From positions 16,957,501 through 17,021,500 of the forward strand of contig OX940870.1 in NCBI GenBank assembly GCA_954871525.1: a stretch of 64,000 bases of DNA. The letters are read 5' to 3'. Positions 1 through 10,517 of this stretch are shown one piece after another. Each line of letters starts with the position of its first letter. Position 1 is the stretch's first letter. The notes under the pieces were generated by a model that saw only the letters and a program-made list of their open reading frames with translations, was not told the DNA's origin and made no database searches. A program made the position numbers and the translations under genes. This DNA comes from Parietaria judaica (taxonomy: Eukaryota > Streptophyta > Magnoliopsida > Rosales > Urticaceae).

Positions 1-573
1 CTCTACCCGGCATCCCATTTCAAATCCAAGCGGAAGACCAGGAGCACGGAGTCAAGCCTCCAACGGGCATAATTCAAACACGACAACGAGAAGGAAGTCG
101 CGAGACACGTGTAGCAAGTTCGTCCATTAAGCCCGGTCAGCGCGGAAAGAAGACCCCATGATTCCTGGAAGACCATTGGGAAGAATTGAAGCCTATAAAT
201 ACCAAGCTCAAGCTCAGATCAACACATGCATTTTTGCAGCTCTGAGAGAATACACCGAAAGTTTCTACCCGGCATTTTTGCTCACTTTGAGATTTTGTTG
301 TATTCTTTCCCTCCTTCTTACTCGTTTCTATTTCTAGGCGTGATTTTGCTGTTTGTAGCTATCCGTCTATTTCAATTGTCGCAATAAACTAAGGAAGTAG
401 TCAACTACCGCCTTGGGACGAACCTCGATAAAAAACCCCTCGTCTCATTTATATCGTGAGTGAATCGAGAGCTTGCAACGTGAGAGATCGAATTCCACCA
501 AATTGTCTTATTCAAAAATATCATACGCTCACAAGTCTTACTTGACTGTTTGAGGCGGGAAACCACGCCAACA
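1..573 (+). repeat. 5' LTR of element A (partial)
   Basis: Bases 1-573 match the 3' LTR from about 11138 to 11769, ending in CCACGCCAACA where the other copy has CCACGTCAACA. A TATA-type box (TATAAATA) is at about 194-201 and is followed by a pyrimidine-rich leader near 295-340, so transcription should start around 220-240. The U3 start seen in the 3' copy (TGTTAATG) is missing because the window begins inside the LTR. This copy lacks the TA dinucleotide run that the 3' LTR carries. Confidence 0.93.
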
Positions 574-600
574 GTTTGGCGCTGTCTGTGGGAAATTGAT
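574..600 (+). promoter_or_regulatory. primer-binding site of element A
   Basis: Directly after the LTR end comes GTTTGGCGCTGTCTGTGGG. Element B has the same block after its 5' LTR with CACC in place of GCTG. It should pair with the 3' end of a tRNA to prime minus-strand DNA synthesis. The leading TGGCGC is the complement of a tRNA GCGCCA tail; I cannot name the tRNA with certainty. Confidence 0.8.
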
Positions 601-637
601 CTCGCCAACTTCTACAAGCTCAAAGCACTCTACAAAC

Positions 638-2534
638 ATGATCAATGACGAAATCGCAATCGTGAACAAGTCTGAGGGTAACAACCCAGACTGAAACACG
701 GAGTCGAACAACCTGCAATATCAACTAGAGGCTAGTACCGCTGAGAACCGAGAGTTGCGTCGGCGACTCGAGTCTCTTGAAGCAAATCGAGCCCATAATG
801 AGCATTGTCAGACTAATAAACGGGCAGACCCGGGACAGAGATCTGGGCATCAAGGCTGGATAGGCCTCAACGCTGTCCATTTCGACTTTGCCGACCTGGA
901 AGATCCGCAACCGTCGAGGCAAAACCAACCCCGACCACCCAGCGGCCCTAGACCCTCGACACCTCCACCACCTCCTGAAACAAGAACGCCCCTCTTCACC
1001 CCCTTGCCGGGTCCCTACCTGTCTAGTGCGGGAAATTTTGCTTCGAGCAGTCGCCAACGCTCTGGACCCCAGAGCCAACCATCGGGGTACGAGCGAAGTC
1101 GCGATATTAGCTAGGCCCTTAACGGCCAGCCGGTCATGTACCCGAGGTATCCCAGCCCGCTGTACGGACATGAACCCCTCCAAGCTGTGCATCCCAAATC
1201 AGCTCCCCAACGCACGGAACTGGAGGAGCTTAAACGCTTGATGGCTGAAATGAATGAGAAACTCATTCACGTGCGCTCTCGCGTACACAGTGCCACTACC
1301 GCCGCCCCCGAGATAGAACGTTTAGTAGAGGAGGCAGAAAGGACGCCCTTTAAGCCCGTCATAACTAACGTTATACTCAGGGAAGGCGGACGCGTATATG
1401 TGCCGAAGTACGACGGGACGACCGATCCCAAAGTACACCTGAGATCCTTCAGGATCGCGATGGGGCGAGCCCATCTAGAAGCGCACAAATTAGGCGCTGG
1501 GCGCTGCCAGTATTTCTCAGAGAACCTGGTCGGCCCAGCGATGGAGTGGTTCTCAAAACTGGAACCACGGTCCATAGATAACTTCGGAAAGCTGACGACC
1601 CTGTTTCTCAAGCACTTTTCTATGTTTATGGAAACTGAGATCACGGCGAAAAACCTCTATGCCTTACAGAAAGAGAGAGGAGAGCCCCTTACAGATTTCA
1701 TGACCCGGTTCAAAAAGACCATGGTCAAAATAAACGGGATCAATGACGAAACTGCCTGAGGCGCTCTTACGGCCGGACTATGGTACGACTCAAAGTTCAA
1801 AACGGACATCGTCGTAAATCGTTACGACTCCATCGAAGACGTGATCCACAGATCATCCAACTGGATCAGACACGATGAGGAGCTCGAAGCCATGCGAAGG
1901 AGACATGGAACTCAACCCGTCCATCAACGAAACCCTAGACAACCCGGACAACAACCGCAGCCTAGAGCCGGGAATAACAGCAACCCCTGCAGGGGACAGA
2001 GGAGCTCCTCCCCAATCCAAAAGCACCCATTCTAAACCTAGAATCCGAGGGCCAATAACAGACCGAACCCACAAAATCCGTACATTTTCAACGTAAATTC
2101 GGAAACCGCGAACTCCGAAGAACAGACCGAAGCGGAAGAAACCCCGGGAGAAGTATTGGTCAGCTCCAAGGACCTCCCGCCATACAGCAATGAAATCTTT
2201 CCGAAGCATGACCCGAAAGCATGGTGCAACTTCCACAAGGTGTTCGGACATGGTGCAACTTCCACAAGGTGTTCGGACACCATACGAAAAATTGTATGGT
2301 ACTCCGTGCCCGCCTAGCGGAAAAATACATCAACGGAGAACTGGGAGAAGTTAACTTTGTCAACGAGCTGAAGAATGGACAATCAACCGAGCATAACCTC
2401 CCTCAAGACCAACCTCAGAATGGTCAGAAAAGAGGCGAACAACAAAGAACACCGCGCGAAAATATACAGCCAAGCAAGAGAGGACGAGTACACATGCTCG
2501 AAGAACCTGACGAGCAAACGTACGAAGAAGCATA
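638..2534 (+). pseudogene. gag of element A (broken)
   Basis: Structural protein that would coat the RNA in virus-like particles. An ATG at 638 opens a frame that runs to about 2250 with in-frame stops near 692, 1112, 1757 and 2033-2041. It has an N-terminal coiled/charged segment, a Pro-rich stretch (about 900-990), the core retrotransposon gag domain (about 1390-1860; motifs PAMEWFSKL, FLKHFSMF, LTDFMTRFK) and a C-terminal CCHC-like knuckle WCNFHKVFGHHTKNC near 2250-2295 (C-x2-H-x4-H-x4-C). A 29-bp tandem duplication in the knuckle (2221-2278) shifts the frame. The equivalent gag of B lies at 28244-26416 on the other strand. Confidence 0.9.
2221..2278 (+). repeat. 29-bp tandem duplication in gag zinc knuckle
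   Basis: Two identical 29-bp copies (2221-2249 and 2250-2278) start at ATGGTGCAACTTCC. As 29 is not a multiple of 3, the reading frame moves from that of the gag core to the frame used by the knuckle end and protease. Element B has one copy at the same place, so the duplication is private to A. Confidence 0.92.
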
Positions 2535-3208
2535 AGATTTCAGAGAGCAGCTCAATGAAATTCCCGAGCCCATTGGCAGAATCTACACGATTTTAGGAGG
2601 GTCCCAACTACATGGCAACTCAGTAAACTCAATCAAGGCCCACCAAAAGAGGCTCAAGGCCGGACCGGTGGTCGTACCGAGGCAAGAGCCGGACTTCGAG
2701 ATATCATTCAAGGATAGTGAAGCGGCCACACTGATTGGTCCGCACGACGACGCGCTGGTCGTCACACTCCTAGTTGCCTCGTACACGATTGATAGAATCC
2801 TAATCGATAACGGGAGCTCAGTCAACGTGATCGTCCTGGAGCCATTGCTGAAGCTGGGAGTCGAAGAAACAGAGATCAACAGGGAGGCCATGCCGCTAAT
2901 CGGTTTTGATGGAGGAACCATCAATGCAATTGGCACGGTGCGACTGTCCATCGCAGCAGCAGGTCGGGAAAACCAAGAACTTCCTAGTGTTGGACTGCCC
3001 GTCGGTTTACAACATGATACTGGGAAGACCCTGGCTGCACATGATGAAGGCCGTACCATCAACCTACCATCAACTAATACGCTTCCCGAACAGGGCGGGA
3101 AAAATCATTGAAATAAAGGGAAACCAAAAACAATCTAGAATCTGCTACATGAGCGCATTCCGGAGCATCCAGGCCGCTAAGGCCGGAAGAGAACAATCTA
3201 CCGCATAA
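2535..3208 (+). pseudogene. aspartic protease region of element A
   Basis: Would process the Gag-Pol polyprotein. The active-site loop reads ILIDNGSSVNV (about 2797-2830), the D-x-G-S/A-S form of retroviral aspartic proteases in Tat-type elements, and is followed by the conserved LDCPSVYNMILGRPWL (about 2990-3035). The frame changes once between them near 2970, and a stop (TAA, about 3206) ends this section before the RT frame opens. The peptide around the active site resembles the matching stretch of B near 26100-25760. Broken, so probably inactive. Confidence 0.87.
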
Positions 3209-3214
3209 CACCTA

Positions 3215-4355
3215 ATGGCGGTAGAAGAAAAAGAGGAGGACGGCCAGGAAAGGACCACCAATACGGATGGACCTAACCTGGAAATGATTGTCCAGGTCCA
3301 AATCGATCCCGACAACCCAGACCACCGGGTAGGAATCGGAAAAGGGCTAGACAATAATGTCAGAAAAGATCTCCTAAAATTCCACACCAGAAACCGGGAC
3401 TGTTTCGCTTGGTCTCACGAGGACGTGCCCGGGATAGACCCAAGCGTTACAACCCAGTGCCTAAATGTAGACCCCAGCTATAAGCCGGTAAAGCAAAAAA
3501 GGCGAAAGCTAGGCCCGGATAGGGCCCAAGCTGTGAACGAAGAAGTCACAAAGCTGTTGCAAACCAGATCCATCAGGGAAGTCAAATACCCGGACTGGTT
3601 AGCAAATACAGTCGTCGTGAAGAAGAAAAACGGGAAGGCTAGAGTCTGCATTGAATTTACCGACCTAAACAAAGCTTGTCCCAGAGACAGTTTCCCGATG
3701 CCCCACATCGACCGATTAGTCAAAGCAACGTGTGGGCACGGATTACTGTCATTCATGGACGCATTCTCGGGATACAACCAGATCATAATGCACCCGAAGG
3801 ACCAAGAAAAAATGGCATTCATAACCGATAGAGGGATATACTGCTATAAAGTTATGCCTTTTGGATTGAAAAACGCCGGAGCCACATATGAGAGATTAGT
3901 CAACCAGATGTTTGCCGAGCAACTCGGTAAAACTATGGAAGTCTACATCGACGACATGCTGGTAAAGTCCTCCCAAGCAACGGATCACGTGTCCCACCTA
4001 GAAGACTGCTTCGCCATACTATGAAAGTATCAAATGAAGCTCAACCCGACAAAATGCACCTTGGGGTAACTTCAGGAAAATTTCTAGGTTATTTGGTCAC
4101 ACAGCAAGGAATAGATGCTAATCCCGACCAGATAAATGCCCTCCAGAACATGCCCTCCCCGAGGACTGTTCGGAAGACACAAAGGCTGACTGGGAGAATC
4201 GCCGCTCTTAACCGGTTCATATCAATAGCTACGGACAAATGTTTGCCCTTTTACAAGTTGTTGAAGGGAAACAAAAAGTTCGAATGGACCGAAGAGTGCG
4301 AAGAAGCTTTCTAAAAGCTCAAAAGGTATCTCTCCACCCCACCAATACTCACCAG
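3215..4355 (+). pseudogene. reverse transcriptase of element A
   Basis: RNA-dependent DNA polymerase that copies the element RNA. Visible motifs: a linker ending FAWSHEDVPGIDP; VVVKKKNGKARVCIEFTDLNKACPRD; SFPMPHIDRLV; LLSFMDAFSGYNQI; KVMPFGLKNAGATYERL; and the catalytic YIDDM at 3944-3958; then the connection MPSPRTVRKTQRLTGRIAAL. One stop (TGA at 4022) follows the YIDD block, with a one-base frame change near 4070 and another stop near 4312. Polymerase residues themselves look intact. Length is usual for a Ty3/gypsy RT. Confidence 0.94.
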
Positions 4356-4740
4356 ACCAATTTTGGGAGAGCCATTGTTCTTATACCTGGCTGTCTCACC
4401 ATCGGTGGTGAGTGGAGTAATTGTAAGAGAGGACCGCGGAGAGCAAAAGCTGATCTTCTATATCAGCAAATCCTTGGAAGATGCTGAAACCAGATACCCG
4501 GCTATTGAAAAAATCGCACTGGCAATGATAACCGCAGCGAGAAAGCTTCGGCCTTACTTCAAATCTCATACCATCATGGTAATGACCACCCAACCTTTGA
4601 GGATCATCCTTCATAGCCCGAATCAATCGGGAAGGCTCACGAAATGGGCAGTCGAGCTAAGCGAGTTCGATATAGAATACAAGATCTGAACCTGTGCGAA
4701 ATCACAAGTATTGGCTGACTTTCTCATCGAACTACCAGCC
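4356..4740 (+). pseudogene. first RNase H domain of element A
   Basis: Would degrade the RNA strand of the RNA-DNA hybrid. The segment LFLYLAVSPSVVSGVIVRE..QKLIFYISKSLEDAETRYPAIEKIALAMI is the standard Ty3/gypsy RNase H region fused behind RT, though the first catalytic Asp typical of active domains is not obvious (LAVS where others have Asp). It ends in SEFDIEYKI followed by TGA (4687-4689). This is the degenerate first RNase H expected in Tat-type elements, which carry a second copy downstream. Confidence 0.85.
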
Positions 4741-5165
4741 GACGGTTCAAAAGAGGGCCACGAAGATGGAGAATGGAAACTCAAAGTTGACGGTGCCTCA
4801 AACCAAGGCGGATCCGGGATCGGAATTCGTTTGATATCCCCTACGGGAGAAGTGTTGGAACAATAATTTCGGTTGAAGTTCCACGCAACAAACAACGAAA
4901 CCGAATACGAGGCCGTCATCGCCGGCCTCAAACTAGCAAAAGCCGTAGCAGCCCGGAAAGTAAGGGCCCATTCCGACTCGAAACTAGTTACTAGTCAGAT
5001 CAAGGGCGAGTATGCCACCCGAGATGACAGAATGGAAAAATACCTCTCGGTAGTAAAGGGTTTGATTCAGCAATTTGAGCACGTTGATATAATCCAAATA
5101 TCGAGAAGTGAGAACGCGTCGGTTGACGCATTGGCCGGCTTAGCCTCAGTTTTGGACCCCAAAGT
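4741..5165 (+). pseudogene. second RNase H domain of element A
   Basis: A second RNase H follows the first: WKLKVDGASNQGGSGIGI opens with the Asp of the RNase H fold, then TNNETEYEAVIAGLKLA carries the catalytic Glu, HSDSKLVTSQIKGEY the next Asp, and ENASVDALAGLA the final D-A-L-A motif. Two RNase H domains between RT and integrase are a known hallmark of the Tat lineage. One stop (TAA near 4864) interrupts it. The same domain is seen in B (about 24230-23800) and C (37430-37750). Confidence 0.88.
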
Positions 5166-6453
5166 CAAAAGGATAATCCCGGTCGAAACAATAGATAAAC
5201 CCAGCGTAACACGCGAAGTTTGCAATATCCAAATGGAAGAAAATGATTGGAGGACCCCAATAATTAACTACATCCTAACCGAAGCCAAACCCCAAGATAA
5301 GACAAAAGCCAGGAAACTAAGAATCCAAAGTGCTAGATTTTGCATGATCGGGGAAAAATTGTAGAAACGCAGCTATACCAGACCCTACCTAAGGTGCCTA
5401 GGAAAGACCGAAGCTCAAATAGTACTCCACGAAATCCATGATGGAGAATGCGGCAACCACTCAGGAGGAAGATTTTTGGCAAACAAAGAAAAAAGGCAAG
5501 GCTTTTTCTGGGCCACCATGTTGGCGGACAGCGAAGCGTATGCCATAAGATGCGATAAGTGCCAAAGACACTCCCCGTCCATACACCGGCCAGCAGAAGA
5601 ACTCTCATAAGTCTCAGTCCCGTACCCGTTCATGAAATGGTTTATGGACATAGTAGGACCTTTTCCCCTGGCTCCGGCCGGAAAGAGGTTCCTACTCGTC
5701 GTGACCGACTACTTCTCCATATGGGTGGAGGCAGAAACGTACGCAAACGTTAAAGATGTTGATGTAGAAAATTTCCTATGGAAAAACATCATCTGTCGTT
5801 TCGGCCTCCCAAAAGAGATAATAGCTGATAATGGACCATAGTTCATTTCAACGAGATTCCAAAACTTCTGCATTAATTGGAAAATATCCTTGAACACGTC
5901 CACTCCGAGATATCCTCAAGGCAACATCCAGGCCGAGGTAGCTAACCGGGTAATAGTAGACGGAATCAAGAGACGCTTAGACACATAAAAAGGATGATGG
6001 GCAGACGAGCTCATTGGAGTCCTTTGGTCCTATAGAACCACCCCGCGTAGGGCCACTGGGGAAACCCCATTCTCAATGGTACACGGCACCGAGGCCGTAA
6101 TACCAGCAGAGACAGAGACACCCAGCCTTCGGAGGGAACTCGCCCCTTTGAACACAGAAACCAATGACGAAATGAGGGAAAACCAGCTCGATTACATCGA
6201 CGAAAGACGAGAACACACTTTGATAAGAATTGCCAACTATCAAAATTCGATAGCAAGATATTATAATTCAAAGATCAAACGTCGAAAATTCATAGTGGGA
6301 GAACTGGTCCTTAGAAAAGTTTTCCAAAATACCGCCGAGCTGAATACGGGCAAGCTCGGGGCCAATTGGGAAGGACCTTACATCGTCACCGAAGTAGTAA
6401 CAAGAGTCCTCCGTAGTTGGAATGCCATGCACTTAAGGAAATACTACGCCTAA
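5166..6453 (+). pseudogene. integrase of element A with GPY/F tail
   Basis: Would insert the cDNA into the genome. An N-terminal zinc-type region (HEIHDGECGNHSGG ... CDKCQRH) precedes the core with WFMDIVGPF (first Asp, about 5645), IIADNGP (second Asp, about 5824) and PQGNIQAEVANR (Glu codon 5935-5937), so the D-D-E triad is present. The C-terminal module [13 protein letters not shown] is the GPY/F motif. Premature stops occur near 5362, 5608, 5839, 5986 and 5995. The frame ends with TAA at 6451-6453, followed at once by the hairpin block. Confidence 0.92.
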
Positions 6454-6473
6454 TCCGACCTACCCGGTCTCCC

Positions 6474-6546
6474 ATGAACTACGTAATGACTTGATCCCCA
6501 AATTTGGGGTACGTAGGCAGCCCTTCCTAAACAATGGGCACAGCCT
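6474..6546 (+). ncRNA. conserved hairpin block after pol (element A)
   Basis: Twenty-odd bases after the pol stop lies GAACTACGTAA-GACTTGAT followed by a nested stem: outer arms CTACGTA (6479-6485) and TACGTAG (6510-6516), inner arms in CCCCAAATTTGGGG (6496-6509), then GGCAGCC and GGGCACAGCC. Copies at 57843-57915 (G) and about 55005-55080 (F) keep the fold while changing the inner-stem bases; B keeps the 3' half near 22480-22545. It is probably an RNA element of the transcript 3' region, role unknown. Confidence 0.6.
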
Positions 6547-6639
6547 CAATCCAAACCCGAAACCAAATAGGTCCGATAACCACGAACTACAAGACTCAAT
6601 AGAGTCAACCTAAAAAGTAGCATGTCCCAAATTCTCACT

Positions 6640-6886
6640 AAGGCAACAAGCCTACCCGGGTAACAGACCCATCGCATAAGGCAACAAACCTACACGGGTA
6701 ACAGACCCATCGCATAAGGCAAAAATCCTACACAGGTAACAAACCCGTCACATAAGGTAACAATCCTACCCAGGTAACACACCCATCACCAAAGGCAACA
6801 AGCCTATCCGGGTAACAAACCCACTATACAAGAACGATGAACCTAACCAGGTAGCCAACCCGTATCTTAAGGCGACGAGCCTATCC
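6640..6886 (+). repeat. 38-bp tandem array between convergent genes of A
   Basis: Six and a half copies of a 38-bp unit beginning AAGGCAACAAGCCTA start at 6640, 6678, 6716, 6754, 6792, 6830 and 6869 (last partial; the sixth is 39 bp). Most units hold one or two mini stem-loops (AGGC-AACAA-GCCT and GGGT-AACAG-ACCC). The same unit, on the other strand, forms the array at 22200-22375 in B. The array lies between the 3' end of pol and that of the antisense gene. Confidence 0.9.
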
Positions 6887-7465
6887 TTTTCAAAATACAT
6901 AATTATATAAATCTAGCATCTACAAATATGTTTTTTCACAAATAAAGACCTACGGGATATTATGGCAGACGAGCAAGAAATATTCGATGGGAAGCATCGA
7001 AGGAGCAATCAAATCACAAGGTATCCGTATATTTTTTATACTTAGCAAATTTTGAAGTTTCGACATTTTCGATTCTCTACCCGCATATAGAATAGACTAT
7101 CCGGAACCTTGAATAGGAAAATTAACACAGAGAAGCACGAGGAGAAAATTAACTTAGAAACAAGAAATCATAAACACAACATAGAAAAAATATAGCAAGG
7201 AATCACAAACATAAGATAATAACGAAATAGCTAAGGCCCTAACCGCGGGCATATCCAAAAGAGTACAAAAAAGGGTTCAAGCCGCCGTAGGCTTGCCCGT
7301 AATAATTGTCTTGGCCTTAGGCCTTATTAACTAAAAACAAAAAAAAAAGGGACGCTCTATGCGTCAACCCCGGGTACCCCCACGACCTCTCGGTCCTCCT
7401 TCTCCTTCTCCTTCTATTCTTCTTCACCGGCCTGGCCTCCATGCTCGGTCGGCTCCTCGGCGGCG
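6887..7465. other. AT-rich spacer, 3' flank of the antisense gene
   Basis: No coding potential. The part nearest the antisense gene (about 7225-7465) resembles the matching part of B (21776-21910, inverted): a 'regular GCCTTAGGCC ... GGCTTGCCC' segment and the CGCGTTGACG-like end of the acidic tail. It is therefore probably the 3' untranslated region of the antisense transcript. Confidence 0.5.
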
Positions 7466-10112
7466 TTAGGCTCGGGTAGGTTTGAGGGCGACCTCCTCAG
7501 TATCGGCAGGCACGGGAAAGATGGGATCTTCGACGGCGGGCTCCTCAGGCACATGATCTTCAATGCCGGGCTCCTGAGGGGCGAGATCTTCAGGGGCAGG
7601 CTCTTCGGCGATCGACCGCTCAGACCAGAGATTCAGATCTGCAAGAGGAAGGTCAGTCAACTCGGCTTCTGGAGACATAGTTGGAGACCCTATCGACGGT
7701 GCTGGAACCGCATCCAAGAGAGCTTGGTAGCGAGCAGCGTTTCCTTCTAGGACCTCCTTCTCGGCCTCGAAATGTTGAACGTTGCCGTCAATAATGTCTT
7801 GGATCAGCTCTAGGAAACCTTTGGCTCGATCCAAGCAGCTATTGTCGGCGGCCGTACCTTTATACCACGCGAGTATCGCGTCCCTCTCCTCCACCTTACG
7901 GGGATATCAGGAACGGACAGCCTTCTTCTCGGCCTCACGGTCGGCGGATTGTTGCCGGGCTTCGGCCAGCTCAGCAACAAGGCACTGCACGTCCTCTTTC
8001 AATGCCAAGGCCTCCTCCTCCTTCCTCTTGGCCAACTCCTACGCCCGTGCCTTAGCCGCATCAGAAGCCAACATCTGCCTGGCAGCCGCCTCACTCGCCT
8101 TCTGGGCCTCACCAATCGACCGGGTAGCATTTGTTAGCTTCACCCGGAGATCCACGACCGTGTTTCCAAGCCCCTTGACCTTTGCATCATAGGTTGCAAC
8201 CCTCTTGCTCATGACCACGATGTGGTCCGCCTTCGCCCGGATAGCCGCCACGGCGTCGGCCAGTTCCCTCTCCTTCAGCACGAGCTGCTCGGCAGCCTGC
8301 GCGCCCTCCTTAGCCTCGTATAGTTGGTCCTCATAATCGAGGACCATGTCATTGATAGAGGCAACGAGCTACACGTCCAAAAACCAATGTTAGACAAAAT
8401 AAAACTTAAAGTAAAAACCAAACATAAGGTCAACAACACTTACCAGAGTTGTCGCCGCGGCCACATCCTTGTATGGCCTCTTCTCGGTAATGCTCCTGGG
8501 AACCCTGCCAACCCCGCCATTCGTTATTTGCCGGATTAGACCGGCCGCCACCTTAGGTGCCTTGTGGAGACCTTTGTCCCCCATCCAAGTACACCCCGCC
8601 TTCCGGGAGATCGTCTTCTCCCTGGCCTGCTCCTCAGCCACTGGGGGAATCGACCCCGTCTCCCTCGCCTCTCCTTGAGATACCTTCTTAGGGCGCTCAA
8701 TCCCCCGAGCAACCCCCTTCCCCTTCTCCAAGGCCCTCTTATTGCCCTTCGGGGCCACGTCCCTCCTCGCCACATCCTTCGGGGCCGGATCCCCTTTCAC
8801 CCTCTTCCGGACCCCGGAATCCTCTCCTTCATGCGGCCTTTTCACCGGCGCCTCCAAGCCTGTACTTGGGAGGACCTTGTTCTGAGAAGGGCGAGTCACG
8901 TCCCTTGAAGGACGAGCAGGAGCAGAAGGAGGAGCAACCTCCTCCTCGGAAGGCTTTGCCAACGGCATAGCCTCTGGAGTGCTTTCCCCTTCGTCGGAGA
9001 GCTCGACCTTAGCAGGAGACTCCGGAGCGGGATTTTCCTCATTCCTCCTGCTTGTCTCCTGACGAGCAACCCTTGTAGGTGCCGATGCACTGGAACCCCT
9101 CTCATGTACCCTCCTGCTAGTCTCTTGACAAGCAGCTCCAGCTGAGGCCGATGCTCCGGCCTGCCCTTCTTGTCTCAGCCTTTGGCGAAGACTCTGGCCT
9201 TTTGGACATAGAGCATCCATATCCTCTGCACATCAAAAATCTGCACTTAGAAAAGAAAAAGAAAAATGCAAAACAAAACCAAAGAGATAGGTTCAGAAAT
9301 CATACCCGGAAATTCCTCCTCGTCTGGCTCGCACCAAAGTCCGGCAGCTTCAAACCTCTCCTTCGTGAAGTTTGACCACTGCTCTGGACTAGAAGTAAAG
9401 AGCCTCTTCTTCAAAGCCTTCCACTCCTCTGTAATCGGAAGAGACTTAGGCTTCTCAGGGTCCTCGACTGCATAAGAAAAGAAAAAGAAATTACCAAACA
9501 TACGAAAATAGCCGAATAGGAAAATTAGAAAAACCAACCCGGAATCTCACCTATCTTGTGGACCCATTCATTCCTATAGCTCGACCAAGAACCAAGCGTT
9601 TCCTAACCGGCCAGGAAGAAGAAGTACTTGTGGGTCTAAGCACTCTCCTTCTTTGGAAGACCGGTGATGATCTCCCCTTCCTTAATGGACAGGAAAAACC
9701 TACCCTTAGCCTGACCGTTGGCCTTGATGACCAAGCTCGTCAACAGGTCTAGGAGTGTAAGTGAATACAAACACTCGTGAGCCCGGACGAGCAAGGCCGT
9801 CAGAATCCTAAAAGAATTTGGGCTAAGTTGCCCAATAGAAACCGTAAGGTGTGTAAGGTACTTTAGAATGAGCTCGGGAATAGGAAACCTAAGTCCCCAG
9901 GACTCAAAAAATCTCTGGTATACATAGACCCAGCCGTCCGAGTTTTGCTCGTCGGCATGTTCATCTGGCCCCGTCAACCTAAGCTCTATAGACTGGGGAA
10001 TCTTATATTCTACCTGGATCCTAACTAAATCTTTAGGCTTTAGGATCGACTTAGGAGAATCTGTAATCAGAAACTCCGTCTGCCATCTTGAGACTGCCTT
10101 TTAAGGACCCAT
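7466..10112 (-). pseudogene. spliced antisense accessory gene of element A
   Basis: Convergent with pol. Exon 1 (10112-9551) starts at an ATG shared with B but hits a stop at codon 4; it encodes a domain with FPIPELILKYL ... QLSPNSFRIL, resembling the family called 'putative gypsy type transposon'. Introns at 9550-9468 (GTGAGA..TGCAG), 9305-9226 (GTATGA..TGCAG) and 8443-8369 (GTAAGT..TGTAG) all have GT-AG ends. Exon 3 is disordered and basic, with a bipartite NLS-like motif (8842-8795). Exon 4 is a charged helical coiled coil (about 8368-7770) and an acidic Glu/Pro tail. Further stops lie near 8041 and 7905. Extra antisense ORFs are known in this lineage; function is not known. Nuclear action is my inference. 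Confidence 0.82.
8795..8842 (-). other. bipartite NLS-like motif in antisense protein of A
   Basis: Codes KRPHEGEDSGVRKRVK: two basic residues, a nine-residue spacer, then a basic cluster. Counterparts occur in B (20697-20744), C (42607-42554) and G (61123-61173), all in the disordered basic section of the same gene type. Confidence 0.6.
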
Positions 10113-10509
10113 TTTACCTTAAGATATCCTAGAAGAAACTGGAGAATATTTAGACGAGCACAAAAACCCAGAAAACTACCCAGAAATTGAGAGAAACAAA
10201 AAACCTAGAAGAACCTCCCAACAAATCCTCGTAAAATAAAACATAACAATTATAAAGAAGGCTAGAACCTGGACTCCCTAGGAGTTCGACGAAGAAGACA
10301 AAAAAATGAACTTCGGGACACCTTCAATGGAAAACACAGAGCTTCTCTATCTAAAAGCTCGAGCTTTTCTCTCTCTAAAATTCAAAAATGATATTAGAAT
10401 TCACAAAGAGAGTATATATAGAGGAAAGAGAAAGGAGCAGTTACCTTCGACAAGACGTACGACGGGCTGAAGCTGAGGAGACGTGCCCATTTAATGCGAA
10501 ACACTCGAG

Positions 10510-10517
10510 TATTTATA
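10510..10517 (-). promoter_or_regulatory. TATA box of the antisense gene of A
   Basis: On the minus strand, GAGTATAAATACTCGAG contains TATAAATA about 400 bases before the ATG at 10112. Element B has GAGTATAAATAGTCGAG the same distance (19007 to 19412) before its start. A second TATA-like run, CTATATATAC, is at about 10411-10421. Confidence 0.6.

Noticed and set aside
725..1192. Minus-strand ORF across the gag start of A
   Set aside because: Shadow of the gag frame; no homologue on the minus strand of B and no splice or promoter signs.
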